Shown in pieces: positions 1-10,800 of a stretch of 64,000 nt of DNA. Positions within the stretch are counted from its first letter, which is position 1. Every line of letters starts with the position of its first letter. The notes under the pieces are model-generated. The model saw only the letters and a program-made list of their open reading frames with translations. It ran no database searches and was not told where the DNA came from. The stretch comes from Thereva unica (Eukaryota; Arthropoda; Insecta; Diptera; Therevidae). The stretch covers positions 170,762,516 to 170,826,515 of the forward strand of contig OX465281.1 in NCBI GenBank assembly GCA_949987705.1, given 5' to 3'. The position numbers and the translations under genes were made by a program.

Positions 1-290
1 CAGAAAAAGGCAAAATTGTTATGTATAGGGACTGTGGGCTTCCAAGACGTGAGATTACAAGAAGAATTGGACGATCGCATAACGTACTGAACTTATTACA
101 TTTGGGCATTTTCCAAGGTAGAAACGTTTATTTTTCACGAAGCACGCAAAAATAAACAGTAAAGTAAAACGGTTAGATTTGCCTGTTACAGGCCGACGTG
201 TGAGACAAAGCGTGATGATTGCAACCTGGAATTTAGGAAAAAAGCCAAACAACCACCGCTTTCTGACAGACATAAAGTGACACATCTTGG
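1..290 (+). pseudogene. Tc1/mariner transposase relic, N-terminal part
   Basis: Translating from about base 7 gives a Tc1-type DNA-binding start (EKGKIVMYRDCGLPRREITR, then RRIGRSHNV), the helix-turn-helix that binds the transposon's terminal inverted repeat in this family. The frame then decays; a short stretch LSDRHKVTHLG near 268-290, in a shifted frame, resembles the family's LSDRDKR segment. The left end lies outside the window. At 291 the sequence is interrupted by an element with inverted ends, and the catalytic part resumes at 2287, so both pieces are read as one old copy. Stops and frame changes make it non-functional. Family assignment is confident; continuity across the insert is inference from order and orientation. 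Confidence 0.7.
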
Positions 291-2286
291 GTCGTATCCA
301 AAAAAATGAGATCAATCTCGGAGACTGAGATGTAGATCTTTTATTCTATTTGTGAGATCGAGCAAAAACGCTGATCTCAATCTCATTTTCGAATGCAAAA
401 AGTTGAGAATCTGCTCATGAGAATGTTCTCAACTAACTGAGATCATTTCAAAAGCTTAACCAAGTTAGCCATGTCGAGGTAACTAAAGAAAGTGAAAATT
501 TGAGTATTTTTGTGGTAAAATAATTAAAAAGATATTAAATATTGTTGCAGAAAACACACCTGGCATTCATTAAATCACCAAACGACGAAGCAATAAAGCA
601 AATTACTAATGATTTTAAAGAAAAATTTAAAAACGATAAACACAATTGAACAAAAAAATAGCCAACACCAAAAATAGGCTTAAAAACCAAATTGATGTCA
701 ACTATCGACTTATTGAAATCAAAATTTAGCGATAAGCTGATTTCGAAAATTGGTCGCGTCAATTGACCTCCAAGGTCGTACGATTTAACACCTTTCGGTT
801 ATTTATTAAGGGACTACGAGAAGTCACTGGTTGACGTTTGGAGGCTGACATTATTCGTGTTATTCGTGATATACGGCCAGCAGTACTCGAAAAAGTGCCC
901 CAACTTGGACGTCTAGAATGTGCTTCGTCAACAGCCGGTCATATGCCCGAAATCATTTTCAAATTATAATGTCATGAATTGATCTTTAGGATAAAAAATT
1001 TTTGATTAAAGGACCCCGCACTTTTTCCATGGGAATTGGTTTTCGGTTCATTTTCTGACATTTTGCTGGTTGATAGTTCTCAACACGTAGATCAAAAGTC
1101 ACAAAGCCCCATCAACCCTCCTTCACCTCCAAAAACCACCCCAAGGGGCTGTAGGGATACCACTGATTTCTGAGTGTAAAGCAATTGTAGTCCAGCTCTC
1201 TTCAGCCACCCACCATCCAACCCCTCCCCTCCTACGTCCCCCATCTCACCACGATCCACCCTATGGATTTTTCGATTACTTGAATTACCAGGTAGGCAAA
1301 TCAATCCCTACGTGTGGATAGATTTAACTGATCATGAGTATTAGCCAACCAACATTTTTTTAATCTCAGACAACTATTACCCCCGACGCTTGACTCGCCA
1401 ACCATTTACCACCTTTCATAACAACCCAGCCCCCGCTCCCCAAGGCAACATTTGTAATTAACAGTAATTAACATTTTTGAATTATTTTGCCATAGCTTTA
1501 AGTAAGTTCTAATTACTTTGCTTTGATATTAACCGCCAATGGATAAAGGCGGAGGGGGAGTGTTATGAAAGGCGGTAAATGGTCGGGGGTTGTGTGAGAG
1601 TAAAAAGATATTGGTTCGCCAATACTCATGATCAGTTGAATCCATCCACAACAAAAAGTGCGAGGTCCTTTGATTTTTTTGTGTTATTTTTCACAATTGT
1701 AAGTTATATCCTTCCTTAAGATCCTAGTTTTTCCATCATTAATTAACGCGCTTCCTTGTGTCTCCATTGTTGGCCCAAGAAACTCCTAGGACATTTTATT
1801 TACTCTGTCTTCATTGAATCAATATCGTTATAAAAATCACAAATATTTGACGTTCTTTTACATTTATACAGACGTGTATTTGACGGTATTTGCGTAAATG
1901 CTACCATTTTGACCTTAAACTGCCTTTGTTGAGCAGGAGTTTTACATGTGTTTAAAAGCTCTGCTCAATTCATATAAAGATTACTTAACTTTATTCATCC
2001 GGCATGCGCACATCGCTTCCCAAATTATTTTGTTGAGTTTTCTCTGCGTTTGTTGCATTTTTAAGTTAAAAGAGGGGAAATGATAGAACAAAATTTATGA
2101 AATTGGGCAACGAGGTGCGCAGAACCCTTCAAATTATTTGTGTCACGGCGTTTGAAAACTTTACATGAGATTGATCTCTTAGTATGAGATATAACTCGAA
2201 TCTAATGATTTTTTTTGCATACGAATAGAAGTAAATGCTCAGAAATATGAGATAAAACTCACTTCTCATTTTTTTGTGCATACGAC
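291..2286. mobile_element. 2-kb TIR-bearing insertion splitting the Tc1 relic
   Basis: The left end reads GTCGTATCC followed by an A-run and ATGAGA; the right end, reverse-complemented, reads GTCGTATGCAC, an A-run and ATGAGA. This is an inverted pair of about 22 bp. Both ends are followed inward by many GAGAT/ATCTC motifs. The outer flanks are the two halves of a Tc1 transposase gene. I find no convincing transposase frame inside, so it looks non-autonomous or composite. No clear target duplication is visible (GG on the left, CA on the right), so the exact limits may be off by a few bases. Confidence 0.55.
997..1680. repeat. Large imperfect inverted repeat (hairpin element)
   Basis: The arm 1306-1440 pairs with 1549-1655. 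Shared blocks are AACTGATCATGAGTATT at 1328-1344 against its complement near 1620-1636, and CCATTTACC.CCTTTCATAA at about 1400-1420 against 1562-1584. An outer block, AAAGGACC.CGCACTTTTT at 1012-1029, pairs with 1655-1675. The left arm is broken by about 270 bp (1033-1305) absent from the right arm, so something was inserted into or deleted from one side. No coding potential is seen; this resembles a foldback or MITE relic nested in the larger insertion. Confidence 0.6.
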
Positions 2287-2760
2287 CAGTTATCTTTGCC
2301 AGAAAACACATGGCTTTGACCGAGGAGTGGTGCAAAGTCCTTTTCAGCGATGAGAAAAACTTCAATTTAGACCGTCCAGATGGATTTCAGTTCTATTAGC
2401 ACGACAAACGTTTAAGAGAGGAAACACGGATGAGCAGTAACTTCGGCGGTGGAAGTGTCATGATCTGGGCTGGGTTTTCTGCTAATGGTCAAACTGAGAT
2501 CGCATGGGTTTCCTCAAGGATGGATTCAGAAAAGTACATTGAGCTGTTAGAACAAGTGATGGTATAAAGAGTCGAGGATTTGTGGTGAGGACTTCAATTT
2601 TCAACAAGATAATGCTACAATCCATTCTGCGAAAAAAGATAGAGTGGCTAAACTTGGAAAATATTAGTACGCTTGAATGGCCTGCGTGATGCTAACCGTC
2701 GGCAATTTGAAACGGATATTCATCTGAAAAGAGCCATTAGGATGCATGGGACTCAACCCA
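2287..2760 (+). pseudogene. Tc1/mariner transposase relic, catalytic part
   Basis: Frame starting about 2296 gives FARKHMALTEEWCKVLFSDE, where FSDE carries the first catalytic Asp of the Tc1 DDE fold, followed by KNFNLDRPDGF, GGGSVMIWAGFSANGQTEI and SRMDSEKYIELLEQ. An in-frame TAG interrupts it near 2389 and a TAA near 2565. In another frame FQQDNATIHSAK (about 2599-2634) supplies the second catalytic Asp. The expected stretch between that motif and a trailing RRQFETDIHLKRAI (about 2698-2740) is largely gone. Disabled copy of a cut-and-paste DNA transposon, same strand as the fragment at 1-290. Confidence 0.85.
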
Positions 2761-3024
2761 TACTACCGAATTAGGAAAATTAATAAGGATCGTAGGAGGA
2801 TAAGGAGGATCGTAGGAGGATAAGAAAGGATCGTTCACAACATATTGGGAGAAGTTTTGTATTTGTTTTTCAATTGTTTAAAGAATTTATTTATATTGGT
2901 TTTATGGGAATTTCCACTTAATTCACGCACATTTCTAATTTTAACAATTAATTTCTAACATAACATAACATTAATTTCTAACAAAACAATTAATTGAATT
3001 AAATATTGTTAACAATAAATATAT

Positions 3025-3276
3025 CGCTCATCCGGAAGAAGAGAGTTACATCTCAAAATTTTACATTTTTTAGTTTTCTACATGTATCAACTCAAAATTA
3101 TGATTAATATTATGGGAAATAATGTTACATGCACGCTTCGCTTTCTGGCCGAGCGCTGGCAACATTATATCCCTTTGGTGTCGTCACATGACACACTTAC
3201 TGAGAAGACGGTAACATTTCTTCTTCTAAAAAAAAAAGAGTTTTTTGAGTTGTAACCCTTTTCTTCCGGATGAGCG
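3025..3276. mobile_element. Short MITE with ~35-bp inverted ends
   Basis: The left end CGCTCATCCGGAAGAA..GAG.GTTAC..CTCAAAA is the inverted complement of the right end TTTTGAGTTGTAAC..TCTTCCGGATGAGCG. The interior is about 180 bp, AT-rich and non-coding. It abuts the 3' end of the minus-strand RT relic, so it probably inserted in or beside that copy. Its target duplication is not obvious. Confidence 0.65.
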
Positions 3277-3289
3277 AATGTGGGACGGT

Positions 3290-5040
3290 CTCGCCAGAAA
3301 AGTTTACCTGGCAAACAGTCATCATCCATTCGGCAAACTTGTCCAAACCACCATAGTCGACGTTTTTGCATTTATTTTTCGATCAGTGTCTGCTGATCGC
3401 ATCTTTGTCTGACTGTCACGATTCGAAGACGATCGCGTAGTGAGACACCGAGGATCTGCCTCAAGCATCGCATTTGGAAGACCTCGAGCTTGTTGACATT
3501 CAGTTTGAGCAGTGTCCACGTTTCAGATCCATTAAGAAGAATCGGAAGGATCAACGTTCAGTAAAGACGTACTTTTTTTATGGAATATTTGTTCGTTTCC
3601 ATATGCACCACTAGAACGAGGCAAAGGTGGCTGTTGCCTGGCCGATGCGGCTGTGAACGTCGGACTTCGATGCTACTATCTTTTCCTCAACCAATGATCC
3701 CAAATATCTGAAACTCGGAACCTTTTTTTTATGTGACAGACTAGAGGCTTAGGGAAAGGTCCCTTTGTACTGTCGACAATCTATTTTTTCGTATAGAGTG
3801 AATGTCGAACAGCAGCTCTAGCCGGAAGATAGAGAGAAGAGAAGGAAGTAACTATCACAACCTAGCCGCGATATTTTATTCCACCTACTCACAACCATTT
3901 CACGACTCTGACATCGGGGCGTCGAGAACAACTCGCTGGAGTGTTATGCCTCCTGAAACGAGTTGAATCTCATCAACCAACCGATGGGACTAGGGAAGGC
4001 TATGTATGACAGGGGAATCAGGAATGTAAAGAGGGAAGAAGAAAGAAGGAAAGTTAGGTGGGAAAGGTAAAGACCGTGGCGCCGCCGGGATTCGAACCCG
4101 GGACCTCTGGGGATAGTAGTCAGGCGCCTTACCTCTAGACTACCGAGGCCCCATAACCTGTTCGATTTGGGTTCCATTGAGGTAAACACTGGCCCTCGAT
4201 CCTTCCATTGTGAGCAGTTTGGTCTTTTCCGCATTGATTTTTAACCCGTATGACTGGGCAATGCGGGAAATGTCGTATAAGATGTCCATCGCTTCGACAT
4301 CCGTGTCGGCGAAGACGGCGCTATCGTCGACGAACATTGAGTTGGTCGAATGCTTCACCCATAATAGCGTCGTTCACAACATTGAAGAGAAGTGGCGAAG
4401 CGACGTCTCCCTATCGGACACCCGTTTGAATCGGGAACTCCTAGGATAAGTCGCTTCGAATACGAACGCTGCTGGTTGAGCCATCGTACGACGCTTGGAG
4501 AGGTTGGCACGTGTTCGGTTTCCAAGACTGTCCACAAGCTGTTCCAATCGATGAAATCGAAAGCAGACTTTAAATCGATGAAAACGACGACAGTCGGTTT
4601 GCCGCAACGAATTCTCTCTTCCATTAGCTGACGGAGTGCGAATATTTGATCAATGCATCCTCGATATGGTCCAAATCCCGCTTGTTCTTTCCGGCTCGTT
4701 TGCTATCGATGTTTCTATAGCTTCGATTGTATGATTTTCGTAAGTACTTTGCCGACGATAATTCTTATATTCCCGACTGTCGCCTTTCTTCAAAATTGGG
4801 ACAACTATCGCTTTATTCCACGCCGAAGGGGCACGCTCCGCATGCCATATGTGTGTTATAAAGAGATATTTGATACATTTTACATTCAAAATCCTTAAAA
4901 CGTATAGAGGTTGTTTTATGGGAATTTCCACCACTGTAGTTGAGTTTATTTTAGGCAGATACGCTGCGAATATTTGAACATACATTATGTGTCCGGACTT
5001 AATACTAGTGTTTCGCGCCTCAAAACGAATCAAACACCGG
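3290..5040 (-). pseudogene. RTE-like non-LTR reverse transcriptase relic
   Basis: Read on the minus strand, pieces occur in RT order: PSAWNKAIVVPILKKGDSRE (about 4830-4770; RT block 1), VVVFIDLKSAFDFIDWNSLW (about 4600-4530; the A-box Asp), FVDDSAVFADTD (4340-4300; the catalytic xxDD box), LKINAEKTKLL (about 4240-4210), FRYLGS-like (about 3720), LLNGSETWTLLKLNVNKLEV (3540-3480) and LWWFGQVCRMDD (3350-3310). Several frame changes and stops separate them. The C-terminal 'GSETW...FGHVCRM' region is typical of RTE-type elements, so I prefer that clade. A SINE interrupts it at 3940-4155. Non-functional; the endonuclease end is not recognisable above 5040. Confidence 0.75.
3940..4155 (-). mobile_element. 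tRNA-derived SINE inserted in the RT relic
   Basis: On the minus strand the unit begins GGGGCCTCGGTAGTCTAGAG and contains an A-box-like GGTAGTCTAGAGG and a B box GGTTCGAATCC. These are the two internal RNA polymerase III promoter elements of a tRNA gene. The tRNA-like head spans about 4152-4080 and a body of about 130 bp follows, ending near 3945. The surrounding RT frame breaks exactly at its start. A related head is seen at 63248-63310. The head does not fold as a clean functional tRNA gene, so a SINE is the better reading. Confidence 0.65.
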
Positions 5041-5198
5041 ACTGGTCCTAATGATGGGGGGTTGGATGAAAGGTTGACAACGTCTCCTCGAAAGATAATT
5101 GTTGTTATGGAATCAATAAGGTAGCCTCGGAACAGTCAGAGTATCCGGCAAAGACCTTAATGATGTCCCAGAATAAGGAATTAAGAAGATTTACGAAT
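5041..5198. other. Short unassigned flank of the gypsy insertion
   Basis: About 160 bp between the RT relic and the gypsy target duplication. No gene or repeat recognised. Confidence 0.4.
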
Positions 5199-5202
5199 AG
5201 GT

Positions 5203-6450
5203 TGTTACGACCTAAAAATAGAGAGGCGTTAATAGTTAATATATAATAATATGATATAGATACTTATCTATGTGTGTCGTCCCTTAAGGAACCTTACTGC
5301 TGCTGGATCTCTCTTTTCAGGTCTTTTTTTTTGGAAATCCAGGACCTCTTTTTTTTGGAAATCCAGGACCTTTTTTGTTCGAAATCCGGGACCAACCACC
5401 AGAAGCGAAGCAGCCGTAGGCGATCACCAAAAAGGAAAAAAAAAATTAGATATAAATTAATAAATAGTCCTAGTTAAAAAAAAAAAAAAAAAAAAAAAAA
5501 ATAGTAAATAGTATTAATTAAACACATAGAACTCACCTGTGAATTGAGCCGTACCGATTTTAATCTCGAAAATACAATCACGCATAAAATAAATATACTG
5601 AACTTCACAGCACAAGACTACATGATAATACCAGAAGGCATATTAACTACCAAGGAGTGCTCTAGGGGATAATAAACTGAAGAAATGGGTTAGCCCTGGA
5701 AAATCCGGCAAGCATATCCAGACCATACGTCTGGCTTCTTCGCCGTTCGCGAGATTATGCTTGCACGTAGAATTTTCCCAGGAGTAGCACCCGGCCGCCA
5801 AAAATCCAAGGTCCAAGATTTATAAAAAAAAAAAATATTATTGATAATATTTCAAAAGTTTACCGATTATAACCGACGTACCAATTCCAACCAGCATCAT
5901 TGGAACGGTACGAAACAGTATGGTAAACAGCGGGAACCTTTGGAAATAGGGGCCATTTCCCTATATAAACATGGGCCCTTGTGTAGTAGTCTCTCTTGGT
6001 TTTCTTTTGAGACGGTAGAGTGTAGAAAGTGATCTAGTTACAGTATAGTGCATATTAACGGTGAAGAGAAATTTAATTATAGATAGTTCGTGTTAACGAG
6101 TAAATCCGTAAATCGAGGACCGTAGATCGAGTTTATTTGAAGGAGATTAAGATCGGGATAAGGCACAGGTAGGAATTTATAGCCTTTATACTAAAGTGAG
6201 AACATTGACTATTGAAGTTTTAAATTAAATAAAATTACAATTAACTGATTATTGGTTAGCTAAACTAAATTTGTCAAGAATTAAATATTAAATTATAAAT
6301 AAAATTACAATTAACTGTCCTCCAAGTTTTTTTGTTATAATAATCGGTTCGTAGACCGTTAAAACTACGTGGCGCCCAAATAAGAAATCATCTATCACCC
6401 ACCCCAACGCTGAGCACCGCCGGGAATTACGTGAAATCTTAAACGTAACA
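5203..6450 (+). repeat. Gypsy LTR1 (outer 5' LTR)
   Basis: 1248 bp bounded by TGTTAC/GTAACA. Contains three short repeats of GAAATCCAGGACC with T-runs (5330-5395), an A-tract (5475-5500), a TATA box TATATAAA at 5962-5969, and AATAAA at about 6228-6233 as the likely polyadenylation signal, giving a U3-R-U5 order. It is followed not by a primer site but by a 15-bp remnant and a second LTR. Confidence 0.93.
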
Positions 6451-6465
6451 AATGTTCGGGAGGTA
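6451..6465 (+). other. 15-bp LTR-LTR junction remnant
   Basis: Sequence AATGTTCGGGAGGTA. The first three bases match the AAT between LTR2 and the primer site (7711-7713), and the last eight match the end of the polypurine tract before LTR3 (11183-11190). It therefore looks like an internal region reduced to its two ends, with GTTC at the join. Confidence 0.8.
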
Positions 6466-7710
6466 TGTTACGACCTAAAAATAGAGAGGCGTTAATAGTT
6501 AATATATAATAATATGATATAGATACTTATCTATGTGTGTCGTCCCTTAAGGAACCTTACTGCTGCTGGATCTCTCTTTTCAGGTCTTTTTTTTTGGAAA
6601 TCCAGGACCTCTTTTTTTTGGAAATCCAGGACCTTTTTTGTTCGAAATCCGGGACCAACCACCAGAAGCGAAGCAGCCGTAGGCGATCACCAAAAAGGAA
6701 AAAAAAATTAGATATAAATTAATAAATAGTCCTAGTCAAAAAAAAAAAAAAAAAAAAAAAATAGTAAATAGTATTAATTAAACACATAGAACTCACCTGT
6801 GAATTGAGCCGTACCGATTTTAATCTCGAAAATACAATCACGCATAAAATAAATATACTGAACTTCACAGCACAAGACTACATGATAATACCAGAAGGCA
6901 TATTAACTACCAAGGAGTGCTCTAGGGGATAATAAACTGAAGAAATGGGTTAGCCCTGGAAAATCCGGCAAGCATATCCAGACCATACGTCTGGCTTCTT
7001 CGCCGTTCGCGAGATTATGCTTGCACGTAGAATTTTCCCAGGAGTAGCACCCGGCCGCCAAAAATCCAAGGTCCAAGATTTATAAAAAAAAAAAATATTA
7101 TTGATAATATTTCAAAAGTTTACCGATTATAACCGACGTACCAATTCCAACCAGCATCATTGGAACGGTACGAAACAGTATGGTAAACAGCGGGAACCTT
7201 TGGAAATAGGGGCCATTTCCCTATATAAACATGGGCCCTTGTGTAGTAGTCTCTCTTGGTTTTCTTTTGAGACGGTAGAGTGTAGAAAGTGATCTAGTTA
7301 CAGTATAGTGCATATTAACGGTGAAGAGAAATTTAATTATAGATAGTTCGTGTTAACGAGTAAATCCGTAAATCGAGGACCGTAGATCGAGTTTATTTGA
7401 AGGAGATTAAGATCGGGATAAGGCACAGGTAGGAATTTATAGCCTTTATACTAAAGTGAGAACATTGACTATTGAAGTTTTAAATTAAATAAAATTACAA
7501 TTAACTGATTATTGGTTAGCTAAACTAAATTTGTCAAGAATTAAATATTAAATTATAAATAAAATTACAATTAACTGTCCTCCAAGTTTTTTTGTTATAA
7601 TAATCGGTTCGTAGACCGTTAAAACTACGTGGCGCCCAAATAAGAAATCATCTATCACCCACCCCAACGCTGAGCACCGCCGGGAATTACGTGAAATCTT
7701 AAACGTAACA
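6466..7710 (+). repeat. Gypsy LTR2 (inner LTR)
   Basis: 1245 bp, nearly identical to LTR1. Distinguishing differences are a shorter A-run near 6702 and CCTAGTC instead of CCTAGTT near 6731-6737. The TATA box lies at about 7222-7229. It directly precedes the tRNA complement and pol, so it is functionally the 5' LTR of the coding unit. Confidence 0.93.
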
Positions 7711-7713
7711 AAT

Positions 7714-7789
7714 TGGCGCCCAACGTGGGGCTCGAACCCACGACCCTGAGATTAAGAGTCTCATGCTCTACCGACTGAGCTAGCCGGGC
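7714..7789 (-). tRNA. Full-length tRNA-Lys(CUU) complement at the primer site
   Basis: Read on the minus strand these 76 bases are a complete mature tRNA: GCCCGGC acceptor stem, D arm GCTCAGTCGGTAGAGC, anticodon loop with CTT, T arm with GGTTCGAGCC, acceptor GTTGGGCG and a terminal CCA. Eukaryotic tRNA genes do not encode CCA, so this was copied from a mature tRNA. It starts three bases after LTR2, where the 18-nt primer site should be. An ordinary site would end near 7731; here the remaining 58 bases of the tRNA follow, then pol-frame sequence. I read it as primer tRNA captured by reverse transcription, not a resident gene, though the internal A and B boxes are intact. Confidence 0.93.
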
Positions 7790-7888
7790 AGTCCGCAGAG
7801 AGCCGTAACTAGCGAAGATCCGACCAAGCCGCAGCTGCCGGACCATTCTGTTAAAAGGGAGACTATAGAGGGAGCGCAGCACGAAAAA

Positions 7889-10800
7889 GTGGATTATGTT
7901 TTCATCGGTAAGGAAAACGATGCGCGACCTCACCTTTCAGTAGATATTCTTGGCGTGAAATTTTGCGCGTTACTCGACTCTGGTTCGACAACAACTGTCA
8001 TCGGCAGGCCAGGCTGGGAGAAGTTAAAGGAAATGAAGGTGGAGATCAGTAGCACACCGAGGAAGGTGGTTAATGTAGCCGATGGAGGGACAGTCGAGGT
8101 GATAGGAAAAGTAGACCTACCACTGTCAGTGGAAGGGAGAGTGAAGATCAAGGAGGTGTTGATAATTCCGGAGTTGCCGCACACGATCATTCTGGGGGTA
8201 GACTTCTGCAAGGAGATGAAAATTATAACAGATTTCGAGGATGACAGCTGGTGGTTTAAGGACCAGGAGACAGAGGTCCGAGTTCACGCCTTGGAAAGCA
8301 AATCAAGGCTTTCGGAAAGGCAACAAGAAGAATTAGAGCAGGTTATCGAGGAAGCTAAGCAGAAAATGGGGACGAAGCTGGGATGCACAAACGTTGTGGA
8401 ACATGCGATCGAAACGGATTCGCCTCCCATCAAACAACGCTATTACCCTATATCGCCAGCCATGCAAAAGATAGTTAATGAGCAGTTGGAAGAGATGTTG
8501 GAAGCTGGAGTGGTAGAACCTTCCAACAGCGCGTGGGCCTCGCCAGTCGTGTTGGCGAAGAAGAAGGACGGGAAATATCGTTTCTGCGTCGATTACAGGA
8601 AACTAAATAAGGTAGCGAAGAAGGACGCCTACCCCTTACCCTTCGTATCGGCCACCTTGGACAAGTTGCGCGACGCCAAGTACTTATCGTCGCTGGACAT
8701 AAGGTCGGCTTTTTGGCAAGTACCCATGCAAGAAAAGTCCAAGCAATTTACCGCCTTCACCGTTCCTGGTCGGGGACTATTCCATTTTAACAGGATGCCC
8801 TTCGGACTTACCAATTCACCCGCAACATGGCAACGTTTGATTGACAAAGTGCTGTCCGGACCCCTGGACGACAAAGTCTTTGTTTACCTGGACGACATCA
8901 TTATTGTTACGCAGTCATTCGAGGAACACAAGGAGGTGCTGAGCGAAGTATTAAAAAAAATTGGAGAAGCAGGTCTCGTTATTAACTTTGACAAATGCGA
9001 ATTCTGTAGAGAGGAACTAAAATACCTGGGCTACGTGGTGGGAGAGAATGGGCTTCAGGTCGATCCAGAGAAGGTACAGGGGATTTTAAATATCGCAACC
9101 CCGAAGTCGGTCAGGGAAGTACGGAAATTCATTGGCGCAGTGTCATGGTACCGTCGATTTGTCCCCAATTTCGCTACCTTAATTGCTCCGATTACGGCGT
9201 TGCTGAAGAAAAGAACTAAGTTCGTATGGTCGCCACAGTGTGAGGAAGCCTTTCAGAAAGCGAAAAATTGTTTAGTAAGCGCACCCATACTCACTTGCCC
9301 AAACTTCGAACTCCCTTTTGTAATCCATACCGATGCCTCGGGTTATGGATTAGGCGCAGTGCTCACGCAACACATCGAAGGACAGGATAAGGTAATAGCA
9401 TATTTAAGTAGGTCGTTGAATAAGGCAGAAAGAAATTATTCTACCACGGAACGCGAATGCCTCGCCGTACTATGGGCCATTGAGAAGCTACGACCATATA
9501 TCGAGGGAACCAGTTTTACAGTTGTTACAGATCATGCATCTTTAGTATGGCTTCATAACTTGAAGGACCCTACAGGCCGACTAGCCCGATGGGCAATTAG
9601 ATTACAACAATACGATTTTGACATAGTGCATAGGAAAGGCAAGGAACACTTGTTGCCGGACCTCTTGTCGCGATCAGTTCCGGCCATAGATTCACTAGGG
9701 GATGGCTCTACAACCGACGATCCATGGTACCAGCGTATAGCAGAGAAAATAAAGAAGAATCCTGAACGGTTTCCAGACTGGAAGATCACGCACGGTAAAC
9801 TCTGGAAGCACATACGACCGAAGTACACAGAGTTATCTCAGGAGGATTTTGACTGGAAAAGAGTGTTGCCGAAAGCAGAAAGAAAAGAAGCTTTGCTAGA
9901 GGCACATGATGTTCCAACCGCAGGACATGGAGGGGTAAAGAAAACTTACGCCCGGATTGCCCAACGTTTTTATTGGCCGAAAATGAAGAGCGATGTTGCT
10001 TCATATGTCAAACGTTGCATGACGTGTCAAACGACAAAACCAGAGCGAAAGAAACCGGCGGGCCTGATGTCTACTCGCGTGGTCGGTAGTCGCCCTTGGG
10101 AATGCGTATGTATTGATTTAATCGGCCCCTTACCAAGATCTAGCCGCGGATATAAATATATTTTAACCATTGTAGATTATTTCAGTAAATTTCCCTTACT
10201 TTTCCCTTTACGTTCTGCCACCGGTCCACCTATTTGCCGCATCTTAGAGGAGTCAATATTCTTAATCTTCGGCGTACCTAAGGTCCTAGTCTGCGATAAC
10301 GGGCAGCAGTTTAAGTCTAAAGAATTTAAGGGAATTTGTGCAGAATATGGGGTAACAATCAATTACACAGCATTCTACCACCCTCAAGCGAACCCGACTG
10401 AACGGATGAATCAAAATGTTAAGTCGATGTTGCGCGCCTATGTATCCGATAATCATCGGACGTGGGACACATACCTAGCAAAAATTGGTTGCGCAATTCG
10501 AACTGGAACACACGAGGGCACGAAGTTAACGCCATACTTTATTAACTTCGGCAAGGAAATGGTGTTACATGGTCAGGCGCATGGGGCGAGTCAGGGAGAA
10601 GACAACCCCGAAGTCCGTTCGAAGGTACTGCAAGACGTGTGGAAAGACGTCAGGGCAAGGTTAAGTAAATTAGCAAAAGCAACGAAAAACACCTACAACC
10701 TTAGAAGAAGAGATCAGAGGTATTACGTTAATGACTTAGTTTTACGGAAGAACTATGTTTTGTCCGATGCCGCGCAATATTTCAGTGCAAAGCTAGCCCC

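Noticed and set aside
4210..4898. Plus-strand frames of about 80 codons
   Set aside because: Antisense shadows of the minus-strand RT relic.
5272..5477. Short plus-strand frames (61-67 codons) in all three gypsy LTRs, and 63-codon frames further in
   Set aside because: They recur only because the LTRs are identical; low-complexity FFLEIQDL repeats reflect the U3 short repeats.
7714..7789. An ordinary nuclear tRNA-Lys gene
   Set aside because: The CCA end is encoded and it sits exactly at the primer-site position behind an LTR; eukaryotic tRNA genes lack CCA.
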